Counted from the stretch's first letter, positions 25,177-33,915 are shown. The stretch is DNA of 34,162 nt from Bacteroidales bacterium (GCA_013138975.1 WTBR01000112.1:1-34162); one strand, 5' to 3'. Notes: a model not told the origin generated them from the sequence alone. Program-made: numbers and translations.

Positions 25177-25240
25177 CCTCAACAAGCTTAGTGTGACAAA
25201 TAGCTGATATTCATACTGTCATGCTGAACTTATCGAAGCA
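25177..25240. repeat. Hairpin repeat, CTTCGACAAGCTCAG family (degenerate)
   Basis: Left arm CTCAACAAGCTTAGTGTGACA (about 25178-25198) and right arm TGTCATGCTGAACTTATCGAAG (about 25217-25238) are imperfectly complementary. A better-preserved copy lies at 29791-29856. The rest of 25120-25403 shows no gene. Confidence 0.7.
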
Positions 25241-25403
25241 TCTCTATATACCTTACTTTAAAAGCTGTTTTTTCTAAAACAATATCTTTAATAGTATATA
25301 ATTAGGTGCAAATAATAACATTAAACTTTGAACATTAAACTTGAATCAAATTTCGAATTCTTTTTAGTATTTTTACAAATTCTTTTAACAGAATTGATAT
25401 TAT

Positions 25404-25937
25404 ATGAATACCATAGATTTAGTTTTTGCCGTAGTATTATTGTGGAGTGCTTACAGGGGATATTCCAAAGGATTTATTGTTCAATTAGCAACATTGGCAG
25501 CCTTATTATTAGGAATTTTAGGAGCAGTAATGTTTTCCGATTACACATCGAGTTTGATTATTAAAAAGTTTGAAGTTTCGGGCAATTATTTGCCGATTAT
25601 ATCTTTTGCGGTAACATTTATTGTAATAGTTATTGCAGTGCATTTATTAGCAAAGATGTTAAATAAGTTAATTGATGCAATTGCATTAGGTATAGTTAAT
25701 CGTTTACTCGGGGTACTTTTTTCGGTATTGAAAATCGCATTTATTGTTAGTATTGTTTTGGTTTTGGTGAATAAAATCGATAATAAATATAATTTCATTC
25801 CCAACGAAACAAAAGAAAAATCATTACTATATATGCCCTTATCGAATTTTGCACCAATGATTTTCCCCTATTTAAATTTCGAAAAGATGAAAGAAAAATT
25901 TGAAGAGGAAAAGGCAGAACTTGGAGTTAAAATATAG
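25404..25937 (+). CDS. CvpA family inner-membrane protein
   Basis: This 177-residue protein has four predicted membrane helices (about 5-22, 28-46, 63-85 and 100-122). The first segments, DLVFAVVLLWSAYRGYSKGFIVQLATLAALLLG, carry the conserved Y/R-G-x-x-K/R-G-F motif of the CvpA (colicin V production) family. A polar C-terminal tail (about 125-177) ends in a charged helix. The molecular function is unsettled; roles in envelope homeostasis have been described for enterobacterial relatives. It precedes tyrS by 74 bases in the same direction and may be co-transcribed. Confidence 0.9.
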   Translation: MNTIDLVFAVVLLWSAYRGYSKGFIVQLATLAALLLGILGAVMFSDYTSSLIIKKFEVSGNYLPIISFAVTFIVIVIAVHLLAKMLNKLIDAIALGIVNRLLGVLFSVLKIAFIVSIVLVLVNKIDNKYNFIPNETKEKSLLYMPLSNFAPMIFPYLNFEKMKEKFEEEKAELGVKI

Positions 25938-26011
25938 CGAACGAAAAAGAAAATTTGGCGCTTTTTAATTTCGGCATCGGATAATTATTAAGATAAAAAT
26001 AAATAGAATTT

Positions 26012-27304
26012 ATGAACTTTGTTGAAGAAATAAAATGGAGAGGCATGTTGCATGATATCATGCCCGGAACAGAAGAACAATTACAAAAAGAAATGACATC
26101 AGCATATGTAGGAATTGATCCTACAGCCAATTCATTGCATATTGGTCACTTGGTTAGTGTAATGATGTTAAAGCATTTTCAAGAAGCAGGTCACAAGCCA
26201 ATGGTATTGGTTGGTGGTGCAACAGGAATGATTGGTGATCCTTCTGGAAAATCACAAGAAAGAAATTTGCTTGATGAGAAAACATTACGATATAATCAGG
26301 ATTGCCTTAAAAAACAGTTAGAAAAACTACTAGATTTTGATACAAGCATAGAGAACGGAGCCGAAATGGTTAATAACTACGATTGGATGAAAGAATATTC
26401 ATTTCTTGATTTCATTCGTGATATTGGCAAGCATATTACAGTAAATTATATGATGGCCAAAGATTCTGTTAAGAAACGTATTGGCGAAGAATCAAAAACA
26501 GGAATGTCTTTTACAGAATTTTCGTATCAATTGGTTCAGGGAACAGATTTTTATCATTTAAATAAAACCAAAAACTGTAAATTACAAATGGGTGGTTCCG
26601 ATCAGTGGGGAAATATTACCACAGGAACAGAACTTATTCGTCGTAAATTAGGGGGTGAAGCTTTTGCATTAACTTGCCCGCTAATTACTAAAGCCGATGG
26701 AAATAAATTTGGAAAAACCGAAGAAGGAAATGTTTGGTTAGATCCGGAATTAACATCACCATACAAATTTTATCAGTTTTGGTTAAATGTTTCTGATGAA
26801 GATGCTGAAAAGTATATCAAGATATTTACAATGCTTTCGAAAGAAGAGGTTGATTCTTTAATCGAGAAACATCGTGAAGAACCACACATGAGAACATTAC
26901 AACAGCGATTAGCAAAAGAAGTAACCGTAATGGTTCATTCTGAAAAAGATTACGAAACTGCAGTTGCAGCGTCAAAAATATTATTTGGCAAAGCTACTAC
27001 CGATGAGTTAAAATCAATTGACGAAAAAACATTCTTGTCTGTATTTGAAGGAGTTCCAATGTTTGATATAGAAAAAGCTTTAATTAATTCCGAAATAAAT
27101 GTTTTGGATTTATTAGCAGAGAAAACACAGGTATTTCCATCAAAAGGAGATTTAAGAAGAACAATTAAAGGTGGTGGTGTAAGTATAAATAAAGAAAAAA
27201 TCCAAAGTGATGAAATAAGCATTGGGTCTGATCGTTTATTGAATGACAAATATATTTTGGTTCAGAAAGGAAAGAAAAACTACTTTTTGATCAGAACAGT
27301 ATAA
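26012..27304 (+). CDS. tyrS: Tyrosyl-tRNA synthetase
   Basis: This 430-residue class I synthetase charges tRNA-Tyr with tyrosine. The catalytic domain has YVGIDPTANSLHIGH (HIGH at 43-46), GGATGMIGDPSGKS, the tyrosine/tRNA site QMGGSDQWGNI (about 192-202) and the KMSKS-equivalent KFGKT at 232-236. The anticodon-binding helical domain follows, and a C-terminal S4 RNA-binding domain (about 360-430, GDLRRTIKGGGVSINKEKI) completes the bacterial TyrRS type. Length is typical. No T-box is expected in this phylum and none is seen upstream. Confidence 0.97.
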   Translation: MNFVEEIKWRGMLHDIMPGTEEQLQKEMTSAYVGIDPTANSLHIGHLVSVMMLKHFQEAGHKPMVLVGGATGMIGDPSGKSQERNLLDEKTLRYNQDCLKKQLEKLLDFDTSIENGAEMVNNYDWMKEYSFLDFIRDIGKHITVNYMMAKDSVKKRIGEESKTGMSFTEFSYQLVQGTDFYHLNKTKNCKLQMGGSDQWGNITTGTELIRRKLGGEAFALTCPLITKADGNKFGKTEEGNVWLDPELTSPYKFYQFWLNVSDEDAEKYIKIFTMLSKEEVDSLIEKHREEPHMRTLQQRLAKEVTVMVHSEKDYETAVAASKILFGKATTDELKSIDEKTFLSVFEGVPMFDIEKALINSEINVLDLLAEKTQVFPSKGDLRRTIKGGGVSINKEKIQSDEISIGSDRLLNDKYILVQKGKKNYFLIRTV

Positions 27305-27307
27305 TAC

Positions 27308-27365
27308 TTAGTGATTTCTTAGTATATCTTGTGTCTTAGTGGTAAAATAAAATTATTACTAAGAT
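27308..27365. repeat. Degenerate CTTTGTG/CTTAGTG-type dispersed repeat
   Basis: CTTAGTGATTTCTTAGTATA and TCTTGTGTCTTAGTGG repeat a CTTAGTG/CTTGTG word in steps. The reverse complement pattern ACCACAAAG-CACAAAG-CACAAAG occurs at 33489-33528. The CTTAGT and ACTAAG pieces can also pair as a weak hairpin. Confidence 0.5.
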
Positions 27366-27409
27366 GCAAGAAATAAAATTTGAACTTAGAATTTGCAAAT
27401 AACCTTATT

Positions 27410-28300
27410 ATGGAAGATCAAACCAATTACAACTTCAACTCTATGGATATTATTCGATTCATGTTTAAGCACAAATGGCCAATCATTATAGTAACTTTAA
27501 TTGCAGCTATTGCTTCTATCTTTGCATCAATGACTATAACGCCAAAATATAGATCTACAGTTGTACTTTTTCCTAAAACACAAGTTTCAGTTTCTCATGC
27601 ACTAACAAATTCAGAGTTGATCGATCCCGATGATCATATTATGAATTTTGGCGACGAAGAAGCAACAGAAAAATTGATTCAAACACTTCACTCGGAAAAA
27701 ATTCGATTTGCAATTATCGATAAATTTGATCTTCTTAAGCATTATGAGATTAAAGGTGAATATCCAATGTTCCAATTGAACGAACAAATGTCTGATAACA
27801 TAAAATACAATAAGACAGAGTATCAGGCAGTGCAAATTGAAGTAATGGATACCGATCCCAAAATGGCTGCCGATATAGCCAATGAAATTGCTTCGTTACT
27901 TGATCAAACCTTAAATAAAATGCAAAATGAGGTTGCTGTTGAGATTTTAAGAGTAGTTAAAGGAGAATATAACCTGCTATTATCAGAGATTGATCAAATA
28001 GAGAATGCATTACAAAGCTTAAAAAACAAAAGAACAGAACCGAAATATATTTCATTAAGCGAGCAACTCTTAAATGAAAATAAGCGCTTAAGCGATCTAA
28101 AATCTAAATTGGTTGAGGCTCGGGTTAATTCAAATCAAGATTTACCACGAAAATTTGTGGTAGCAAAAGCTTATCCCGCCGAAAAAAAGGCATATCCGGT
28201 TCGTTGGTTAATTTGTGCTGTATCTACAATTTCAGCATTTGTTTTTGCTGTGTTAATGATGTTGTTTATTGAGCGTTATAAAGATTTACTTAAATTTTAA
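27410..28300 (+). CDS. Wzz-type polysaccharide chain-length protein
   Basis: The 296-residue product has two membrane helices, the first at about residues 25-45 (WPIIIVTLIAAIASIFASM) and the second near the C-terminus (WLICAVSTISAFVFAVLMMLFIERY, about 267-291). Between them lies a periplasmic region with a coiled segment (EYNLLLSEIDQIENALQSLKN). The membrane-periplasm-membrane layout and KYRSTVVLFP after the first helix are typical of Wzz chain-length determinants; no tyrosine-kinase domain is attached. An upstream TTG (27380) would add ten residues with no family support, so the ATG at 27410 is chosen. It lies 11 bases before the ligase-like gene, with which it probably acts in O-antigen or exopolysaccharide assembly. 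Confidence 0.88.
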   Translation: MEDQTNYNFNSMDIIRFMFKHKWPIIIVTLIAAIASIFASMTITPKYRSTVVLFPKTQVSVSHALTNSELIDPDDHIMNFGDEEATEKLIQTLHSEKIRFAIIDKFDLLKHYEIKGEYPMFQLNEQMSDNIKYNKTEYQAVQIEVMDTDPKMAADIANEIASLLDQTLNKMQNEVAVEILRVVKGEYNLLLSEIDQIENALQSLKNKRTEPKYISLSEQLLNENKRLSDLKSKLVEARVNSNQDLPRKFVVAKAYPAEKKAYPVRWLICAVSTISAFVFAVLMMLFIERYKDLLKF

Positions 28301-28311
28301 ATTGAAGAGCT

Positions 28312-29754
28312 TTGTTTAAGAATAAAAACAAGATCCTTTTTTATTCTATTTCCCTAATATTTATTGCAATAAATATATTGTTTATTGTAAATGATATCTA
28401 CTATATTGCATTTTTACCGGTGATTTTATTGTTTGTTTTTGCAAGCTTTATTTCTCTGGATAAAATTCTATTGGCAGTTGTTTTTTTCACCCCAATTTCT
28501 GTGCAACTCGATGATTTAGTGCCGGGAATTCCTGTGAATCTGTATTTACCCACAGAACCATTATTAATAGGAATTTTATTTTTATTCATATTCAAGATAT
28601 TACTTGATGGAAAGTTTGACAAACGAATACTCTTACATCCAGTATCAATAGCAATTTACATAAATATTTTTTGGCTTTTTATTACAAGTCTCACCAGCAC
28701 AATGCCCTTGGTTTCTTTTAAATTTCTACTTACCAGGTTATGGTTTGTAGTTGGAATGTATTTTCTGGCAACGCAGTTATTTAAACAAATCAAAAATATT
28801 GAACGATTCATTTGGCTATATATTATTTCATTATTATTAGTTATTATTTACGCTAATTATAGATTATCGGGACATGGTTTTGATAATCAACATGCCTCAA
28901 ATTGGGTTGTTTGGCCATTTTTTAACGATCATACTTCATATGGAGCCATATTAGTAATGTTTATTTTTCCATTGTTTTATTTTCTAAGAAGGAAAACGAA
29001 TATCTTATTTCTAAAAACAACTACAAGCATCGTTTTTGTTATTTTTATTTTTGCAATTATTCTTTCCTATACAAGAGCTGCATGGCTAAGCTTATTTGCA
29101 GGAATAGCATTATGGATTTTAGTAAAACTTAAGATTAAGATTAAAGTAGTATTAATTTCAGGCATAGCTATTATTTTATTATTGTTTTCCTTTCAAAATA
29201 GAATTTTAGATAAACTCGAAGGAAATGAATCTGAGTCATCAGGAAAATTCACGGAGCACATAGAATCTATGGCTAATATAAGCTCTGATGCATCAAATAC
29301 CGAGCGAATTAATCGTTGGAAATGTGCTATACGAATGTTTAAAGAAAAACCATTTTGGGGTTGGGGGCCGGGAACATATAAATTTCAATATGCACCCTTT
29401 CAGTTTTCTTACGATCGCACTATAATAAGCACAAATTTTGGTACACTTGGAAATGCTCATAGCGAATACCTGGGATCATTATCCGAATCTGGAATAATAG
29501 GAATGCTTTCGTTTATGCTTGTTGTTTTTATGTCATTTAAAACTGGATATAATATATATCATCAGACAGAATATCAGGAAATTAAAGATTTTGCTTTATT
29601 TATTATGTTGGGATTATCAACATATTTTATCCATGGTGTTTTAAACAATTTTCTTGATACCGATAAAGCATCGGTTCCTGTTTGGGGATTTATTGCAATA
29701 TTGGTTGCTTTGGATGTATACCATAAAAAGATCATACCCAATAAAGAAAAATAA
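28312..29754 (+). CDS. O-antigen ligase / polymerase family protein
   Basis: This 480-residue multi-spanning membrane protein (about 10-12 helices) contains the Wzy_C/WaaL-type motifs. FNDHTSYGAILVMFIFPLFYF and SYTRAAWLSLFAGIALW occur in the middle. A large periplasmic loop follows (about 297-390) with ERINRWKCAIRMFKEKPFWGWGPG and GNAHSEYLGSLSESGIIGM. The family joins or polymerises polysaccharide repeat units from undecaprenyl carriers at the periplasmic face; whether this one is a ligase or polymerase cannot be told. The start is a TTG at 28312: the frame is closed by a stop just upstream and the next ATG would remove several helices. It follows the Wzz-like gene closely. Confidence 0.88.
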   Translation: MFKNKNKILFYSISLIFIAINILFIVNDIYYIAFLPVILLFVFASFISLDKILLAVVFFTPISVQLDDLVPGIPVNLYLPTEPLLIGILFLFIFKILLDGKFDKRILLHPVSIAIYINIFWLFITSLTSTMPLVSFKFLLTRLWFVVGMYFLATQLFKQIKNIERFIWLYIISLLLVIIYANYRLSGHGFDNQHASNWVVWPFFNDHTSYGAILVMFIFPLFYFLRRKTNILFLKTTTSIVFVIFIFAIILSYTRAAWLSLFAGIALWILVKLKIKIKVVLISGIAIILLLFSFQNRILDKLEGNESESSGKFTEHIESMANISSDASNTERINRWKCAIRMFKEKPFWGWGPGTYKFQYAPFQFSYDRTIISTNFGTLGNAHSEYLGSLSESGIIGMLSFMLVVFMSFKTGYNIYHQTEYQEIKDFALFIMLGLSTYFIHGVLNNFLDTDKASVPVWGFIAILVALDVYHKKIIPNKEK

Positions 29755-29891
29755 AAGAGGCTGTCCAAAAAGCTGGTTTTAAAGCTAAAACACTTCGACA
29801 AGCTCAGTGTGACAATCTGATTAACAGAATTTGTCATGCTAAGCTTGTCGAAGTATAGACAACTTTTTGACTTTTTGGACAGCCCCTTTTT
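29755..29891. terminator. Large bidirectional hairpin repeat between convergent genes
   Basis: Outer arms GAGGCTGTCCAAAAAG (about 29757-29772) and CTTTTTGGACAGCCCC (about 29871-29886) are flanked by A-run and T-run. Inner arms ACTTCGACAAGCTCAG (29792-29807) and CTAAGCTTGTCGAAGT (29839-29854) form a second stem. It begins right at the ligase-like stop and ends 19 bases before the stop of the minus-strand barrel gene, so it can terminate both. Confidence 0.7.
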
Positions 29892-29909
29892 ATATAGTAA
29901 AATTGATAC

Positions 29910-30710
29910 TTAAAAATGGAAGAATAAAACTAAAGCTCCACTGGCTGTATTTGCTACTGAAAATTCTGTAGAACCGGAATCAAAAACAACTGGGGGTCCT
30001 GTATCTGGATTAAATTTTCTTTCGCTAGTACTTTCGTACCCAATTCCAAGCCCAAACTCTCCTGAAAGAGAAATGTTTGGAGCAATAAAATATTCTATAC
30101 CGACTATACCTCTTGCAAAAATACCAATAGTATTACCACCTGATTCGACATAATTGTTGCTAACTAAAGTTACACTAGCTTCTTCGAATTCAACTTTTCC
30201 AGTTACAAATTGTATTCCATAATAATCAGAACCACTATAAGGAGTTTTATTTATACCTAGTTCATATCCATAAAAACCACGTAAACGACCACGAATAGAT
30301 CTGTGTTTTTCAACACCAACAGTTATACCAATGTTTAATGAGTTTTCTTTTAGAATATCAATTTCATCCGAGTCAGATGGATTGCCATCTTTATCTGTTT
30401 TAAGGGTTACCCCTAATCTTAATCCTAATCTAAGAGCCTTATTATCCTTTAAATAATATTTGCCGAACAATTGACCAGGTCTTTGTGCAGTAAAAGCAAA
30501 CTCGGGAGCATCATTTGGCTGGTCTGAGATAAGAGCAATATTTCCAATGTAATCAATAAAAGGAGTAGCATCAATACCAATTACCCAATCACCCTTTTCA
30601 GGTAACATTGCAATTCCTTTTTTGTTATAAGTTTGATAATTTGTACTATCCTGAGCTCTAAGAGAAGGTATAGTTAAAATAAATAGGATTAATAATAAAA
30701 ATTTTCTCAT
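29910..30710 (-). CDS. Outer-membrane beta-barrel protein
   Basis: This 266-residue protein has a signal peptide (1-19, ending LRAQ). The mature part has repeated amphipathic strands (LRLGLRLGVTLKTDK, NSLNIGITVGVEKHRSIRGRLRGFYGYELGIN, GNTIGIFARGIVGIEYFIAPNISLSGEFGLGIGYE) and ends in phenylalanine (LVLFFHF), as outer-membrane barrels do. It looks like a small 8- to 10-stranded porin-like or structural barrel of the kind often annotated as a hypothetical outer-membrane protein in Bacteroidota. Function and ligand are unknown. It converges on the O-antigen ligase-like gene and is divergent from the lipoprotein pair, with a 93-base gap. Confidence 0.85.
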   Translation of the reverse strand: MRKFLLLILFILTIPSLRAQDSTNYQTYNKKGIAMLPEKGDWVIGIDATPFIDYIGNIALISDQPNDAPEFAFTAQRPGQLFGKYYLKDNKALRLGLRLGVTLKTDKDGNPSDSDEIDILKENSLNIGITVGVEKHRSIRGRLRGFYGYELGINKTPYSGSDYYGIQFVTGKVEFEEASVTLVSNNYVESGGNTIGIFARGIVGIEYFIAPNISLSGEFGLGIGYESTSERKFNPDTGPPVVFDSGSTEFSVANTASGALVLFFHF

Positions 30711-30803
30711 TTTCTAGTAATTTTTAGTAAAAATCGAAATTAACTTTAATATTTGATTTTGCAAAAAAATGAGTAATTTTAATTCCCTTTAAAAAATGAA
30801 AAA

Positions 30804-32057
30804 ATGAGAAAAACCTTTTACCTTATTGTAACACTATTTTTAGCGGCATGTTCAGACAATAGTGATTATGAAATATTAAGTAGCAAATTAGCCTTAAAAG
30901 AAATTACAATAGAAAATAATCTTATAAAATTAGAGTGGAATAAACCATACTTGCAAGGTTTTAGTTATTATGCTATTTATCGTTCAGAGAGTCCTATTTA
31001 TGATTATTCTAGTTATAATTATAATAGTATTGCACAGATATATGATGTCGATGAAACGGTTTATTTTGATAATTTATTCTTAGAAGAGAATATTTATTAT
31101 ACGATAGTTGCTTTTACTTCGAATAACGATCCGTTAATTAGCAATATGCAGAAATTTACAAGAAATGATGTCGTAATTTTTAAAAGACCAATGGATGTTG
31201 TTTTTTCTCCGGAAAACAATTTCGTTTTTATTTTCTCCGAACGCAATATCTATTCACTTGATTATGAGACTATGGAAATAACCGATAGTATAATCTTAAA
31301 CTCTGATGAGAATTATGGGTCTATAGGAAACTATAATGGGAAAGATGAACTATATATAGCTTGTTCGGACGGTTATGCACGCATTTATGATATTAATAGT
31401 TTAAACGAAATTAATAACATAAATGTAGGTGGTAATGTAAGATCTATCGTTTCTGATAATTATAATAATTTGTACATAAAAGTGTATAAGAATTATGATG
31501 GAGAAATATATTCTTATGATCGGGTAAGTTTAAATCTAATTGACAAATATACTGGATGGTTTGATTATGATGGAAAAATAAAGCATTTCAAGAATTCTAA
31601 TCGAATTATTGAAAAAACGGCCAACAATTCTTATTTGGGTTATTATAATCATGATGAAAATGCCAATTTTACACTTGTTGATTATGAATATATTTCTGGC
31701 ATTTCCAATGATTTAGATTTTGAAATATTTAATGAGAACGATAATGTTATTGTTGGAAATGAAGGGCTTATATATTCAAGCAATTTAGAATATTTGGGGC
31801 AAATAGGAGAACAATATACTGATAGTTATAGTAGTTTTTTTATTGATGATTATATTTATGCAGCAAACTTTGAAAAAAAGAAAATAGAACTTTTTAATAA
31901 ATTTACATACGCACCTGTAAAAAGCTATAGTACTAATTTGTATCCGACTAAAGTATTTAAAAGTAATAACGAATTAATCCTTATTGTTACAGATAAGCAG
32001 GATTATACCTATAATACTGATGCAAAAATTTCAATTGAAAAAATATCATTAAACTAA
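30804..32057 (+). CDS. Lipoprotein with FnIII-like domain and propeller
   Basis: This 417-residue protein has a lipoprotein signal, MRKTFYLIVTLFLAACSD, with the acylated cysteine at 16. A fibronectin type III-like domain follows (about 30-112, ITIENNLIKLEWNKPYLQGFSYYAIYRSES, IYYTIVAF). From about residue 120 there are repeated strand segments of a beta propeller (SPENNFVFIFSERNIYSLDYETMEITDSI, DELYIACSDGYARIYDINSL, NNLYIKVY). The propeller type is not determined. The protein is probably on the periplasmic or outer face of the outer membrane. It precedes the 140-residue lipoprotein by 4 bases, so the two are probably one operon. No catalytic motif is seen. Confidence 0.75.
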   Translation: MRKTFYLIVTLFLAACSDNSDYEILSSKLALKEITIENNLIKLEWNKPYLQGFSYYAIYRSESPIYDYSSYNYNSIAQIYDVDETVYFDNLFLEENIYYTIVAFTSNNDPLISNMQKFTRNDVVIFKRPMDVVFSPENNFVFIFSERNIYSLDYETMEITDSIILNSDENYGSIGNYNGKDELYIACSDGYARIYDINSLNEINNINVGGNVRSIVSDNYNNLYIKVYKNYDGEIYSYDRVSLNLIDKYTGWFDYDGKIKHFKNSNRIIEKTANNSYLGYYNHDENANFTLVDYEYISGISNDLDFEIFNENDNVIVGNEGLIYSSNLEYLGQIGEQYTDSYSSFFIDDYIYAANFEKKKIELFNKFTYAPVKSYSTNLYPTKVFKSNNELILIVTDKQDYTYNTDAKISIEKISLN

Positions 32058-32061
32058 TATT

Positions 32062-32484
32062 ATGAAAAAGATAACTATTTTTATTTTAAGTTTAATTGTA
32101 ATGCTTTCTTATTCCTGTGAAGATGATGGTGATGCAATTTATTTAAGTCACAAGTTAATAATTGAAGTGCAAGAAACATCAGATTATTATATAACTATTT
32201 CTTGGAATAATTTATCTATGAATAATTATGAGAATTTTATTTTGGTGGAATCTTATGAAGAAAAGGGAATAGAATTTTATAGCGAATTAGCAGAAGTTTT
32301 TATAGATTTTAATTACTATGATCAACAACAATTTGAAATGACTTTTAAATGTGAATTGCATGATATATCAGCAGGTAATAATTCACATCAAGTTTATACT
32401 CGGAATGAAAATCAAGTTTATTTTAAGTTATTAGCATATAATAAAAATGGGGAATTTATATTTAGTAATTTAATCAAAATATAA
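32062..32484 (+). CDS. Small lipoprotein with FnIII-like domain
   Basis: This 140-residue protein has a lipoprotein signal, MKKITIFILSLIVMLSYSCED, with the acylated cysteine at 19. The remainder is one FnIII-like domain: EVQETSDYYITISWNNLSMNNYENFILVES and, at the end, VYFKLLAYNKNGEFIFSN, comparable with the corresponding parts of the upstream 417-residue lipoprotein (IKLEWNKPYLQGFSYYAIYRS, IYYTIVAFTSNNDPLISN). They look like a paralogous pair, this one lacking the propeller. Gene order and a 4-base spacer suggest co-translation. Function unknown. Confidence 0.72.
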   Translation: MKKITIFILSLIVMLSYSCEDDGDAIYLSHKLIIEVQETSDYYITISWNNLSMNNYENFILVESYEEKGIEFYSELAEVFIDFNYYDQQQFEMTFKCELHDISAGNNSHQVYTRNENQVYFKLLAYNKNGEFIFSNLIKI

Positions 32485-32597
32485 GATCGAAACTTTTGAA
32501 TAACTCAACTAATGCAGATTTGTAATTAAGGGTTTTCGAAACATGATATTTTAAAGTATAAAAAGGAAAGCAAATTAACTTTTAAAACAAAAAGACA

Positions 32598-32963
32598 ATG
32601 AAAAGAATTTATTTTATCTCGATTACTATTTTTGCACTTATTGTTGTAATCACAATGAGTAGTTTTGTTTTTGTATCACAACAGGATGATAATCAAATAA
32701 CAAAAGATGGATATGTTATTATTAGAACTACTGAAATATTTGGAATGATGCCATCAAGTATGGTTACAATATATGAAGATGGGACAGTTGAAAAAAGCAG
32801 TCTGAAAAAAATAAATCCAAAAACAATGGAAGATAATTTAATAACTATTCATTCCAAACTTAACGAATTAAAAAACAAAGGGTACGAGCTTGTTTCAATG
32901 GCTGGTGGTAGTTCTGATAATCTTATAAGTACTACATATGTTTTAAAAAAGAACCTTAATTAA
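32598..32963 (+). CDS. Small membrane-anchored protein, DUF4177-like C-terminus
   Basis: This 121-residue protein has an N-terminal hydrophobic segment (about 5-28, ISITIFALIVVITMSSFVFV), either a signal peptide or membrane anchor. The C-terminal part, LNELKNKGYELVSMAGG and then STTYVLKK, follows the pattern of DUF4177-like small domains (N-x-x-G-x-x-G-Y/W-E-L-V ... Y-x-L-K). The family assignment is by eye. It stands alone, 113 bases after the lipoprotein pair, with no clear promoter or terminator. Function unknown. Confidence 0.65.
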   Translation: MKRIYFISITIFALIVVITMSSFVFVSQQDDNQITKDGYVIIRTTEIFGMMPSSMVTIYEDGTVEKSSLKKINPKTMEDNLITIHSKLNELKNKGYELVSMAGGSSDNLISTTYVLKKNLN

Positions 32964-32990
32964 ATTTTTTAAAATTTAAGTTTAATCTTG

Positions 32991-33082
32991 AATCCGCAAG
33001 CTGTAGCACGACTTTTATGATAATCACTAAATATACACCTATTTACAGTTATCTATTTAAGTGAGTCGTACCACAGCGATTA
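32991..33082. repeat. Palindromic repeat related to the 210-bp element
   Basis: Arms CTGTAGCACGACTT (about 33001-33014) and AGTCGTACCACAG (about 33064-33076) are imperfect inverted repeats sharing the ACGACT core of the repeats at 15777 and 21391. The outer sequence of those copies is not found here, so it is a shorter or divergent family member. Confidence 0.6.
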
Positions 33083-33185
33083 GCTTAATCAAAAAATACT
33101 TGGAGTTTAGGAGTGTTAATTCTTTCATTGAATTTACTTACTGCAACAAAGAATAATAATAAGTATTTTTTGGTAAAGTATGTGC
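33083..33185. other. Non-coding stretch
   Basis: No gene is seen. AAAAAATACTT (about 33091-33101) and AAGTATTTTTT (about 33161-33171) form an inverted repeat 60 bases apart. Confidence 0.4.
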
Positions 33186-33354
33186 AAAAAAAAAAGAACC
33201 AATGGCTCCTCTTTTTTGGGTAATAAATCGAGTGTATATTGTGTTTAATTGTGGGTCTAAATTGTGTTGATATATATTAAATTTATACTTGCAAGTATAA
33301 CACTAAATTGTTTATAATTTATTCGATGTCGACAAACAACAACTAACGACCCCC
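33186..33354 (-). ncRNA. Candidate small RNA, tandem copy 1
   Basis: A unit of about 170 bases on the minus strand. The 5' side has a G5 run, then a 21-base block at 33324-33344 that is shared with copy 2 with one difference (GTTTGTCGAC...). A second shared block, ATTTAGACCC, is at 33253-33262 and a third, TTATTACCCAAA, at 33215-33226. It ends in a terminator: GAGCC/GGTTC stem (33196-33209) followed by ten T. There is no protein frame inside and no gene upstream whose transcript would need this terminator. The conserved 5' UUGUUUG-type segment could pair with an A/C-rich segment near the 3' end. Start of transcription is uncertain: a TTTTG at about -7 is present, but the TAnnTTTG and -33 boxes are poor. 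Confidence 0.6.
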
Positions 33355-33370
33355 AAAACACAATTTGCTT

Positions 33371-33914
33371 AGAAAATGGATTGTTTGAAACATGATTTTA
33401 TAAAAAAAAGTGCGCTGTCAAGAAAACTGAAAATGTTTGTAGGTCGAGACGCTCGAAGGCTATTCCTTCAATTTATATTCTAATCTAACCACAAAGAATC
33501 ACAAAGTACACACAAAGGCACACAAAGAATAAAAATCAATATTTTTATTACGAAATAATCGACTATCAACATAATGGCAATATGTTTATATTAAGCACGT
33601 AGCCTGAGGTGGTTGCTGAGCTCTGTCGAAGTACACTCGAAGGCTACAGCCAATAGCAAATACCAAATTTACCTAAAAATAATAGAACGCTGATTAGTAC
33701 AGATTTTTACAAAAAAATCATATACTTAAATTTCTTCTCGTCAATTCAGAAAAAATTAATTATGAGTTAGTTACTGAGCTCTGTCGAAGTATTCTCAAAG
33801 GCTATTATAGTTTTTATCCGTATAATCAGCGTTTCACCAGTTTAGTGAATCCGTTTCATCTGCGTTCTATAAAAGTTTAGGTATAAATAATCATTATTAT
33901 TTTAAGTATGCGTA
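33371..33914. other. Repeat-rich non-coding stretch between the two RNA candidates
   Basis: No gene is seen. ACCACAAAG-CACAAAG-CACAAAG words lie at 33489-33528, a hairpin repeat at 33599-33647 (arms GTAGCCT and AGGCTAC), and a partial copy of the same repeat at about 33766-33806 (GAGCTCTGTCGAAGT without its left arm). Confidence 0.55.
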
Positions 33915-33915
33915 T

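Noticed and set aside
27380..27409. TTG start for the Wzz-like gene
   Set aside because: An ATG ten codons later gives the normal short cytoplasmic N-terminus; the extension has no supporting feature.
33489..33528. CRISPR-like short repeats
   Set aside because: The CACAAAG words are irregularly spaced, too short and have no spacer structure or cas genes nearby.
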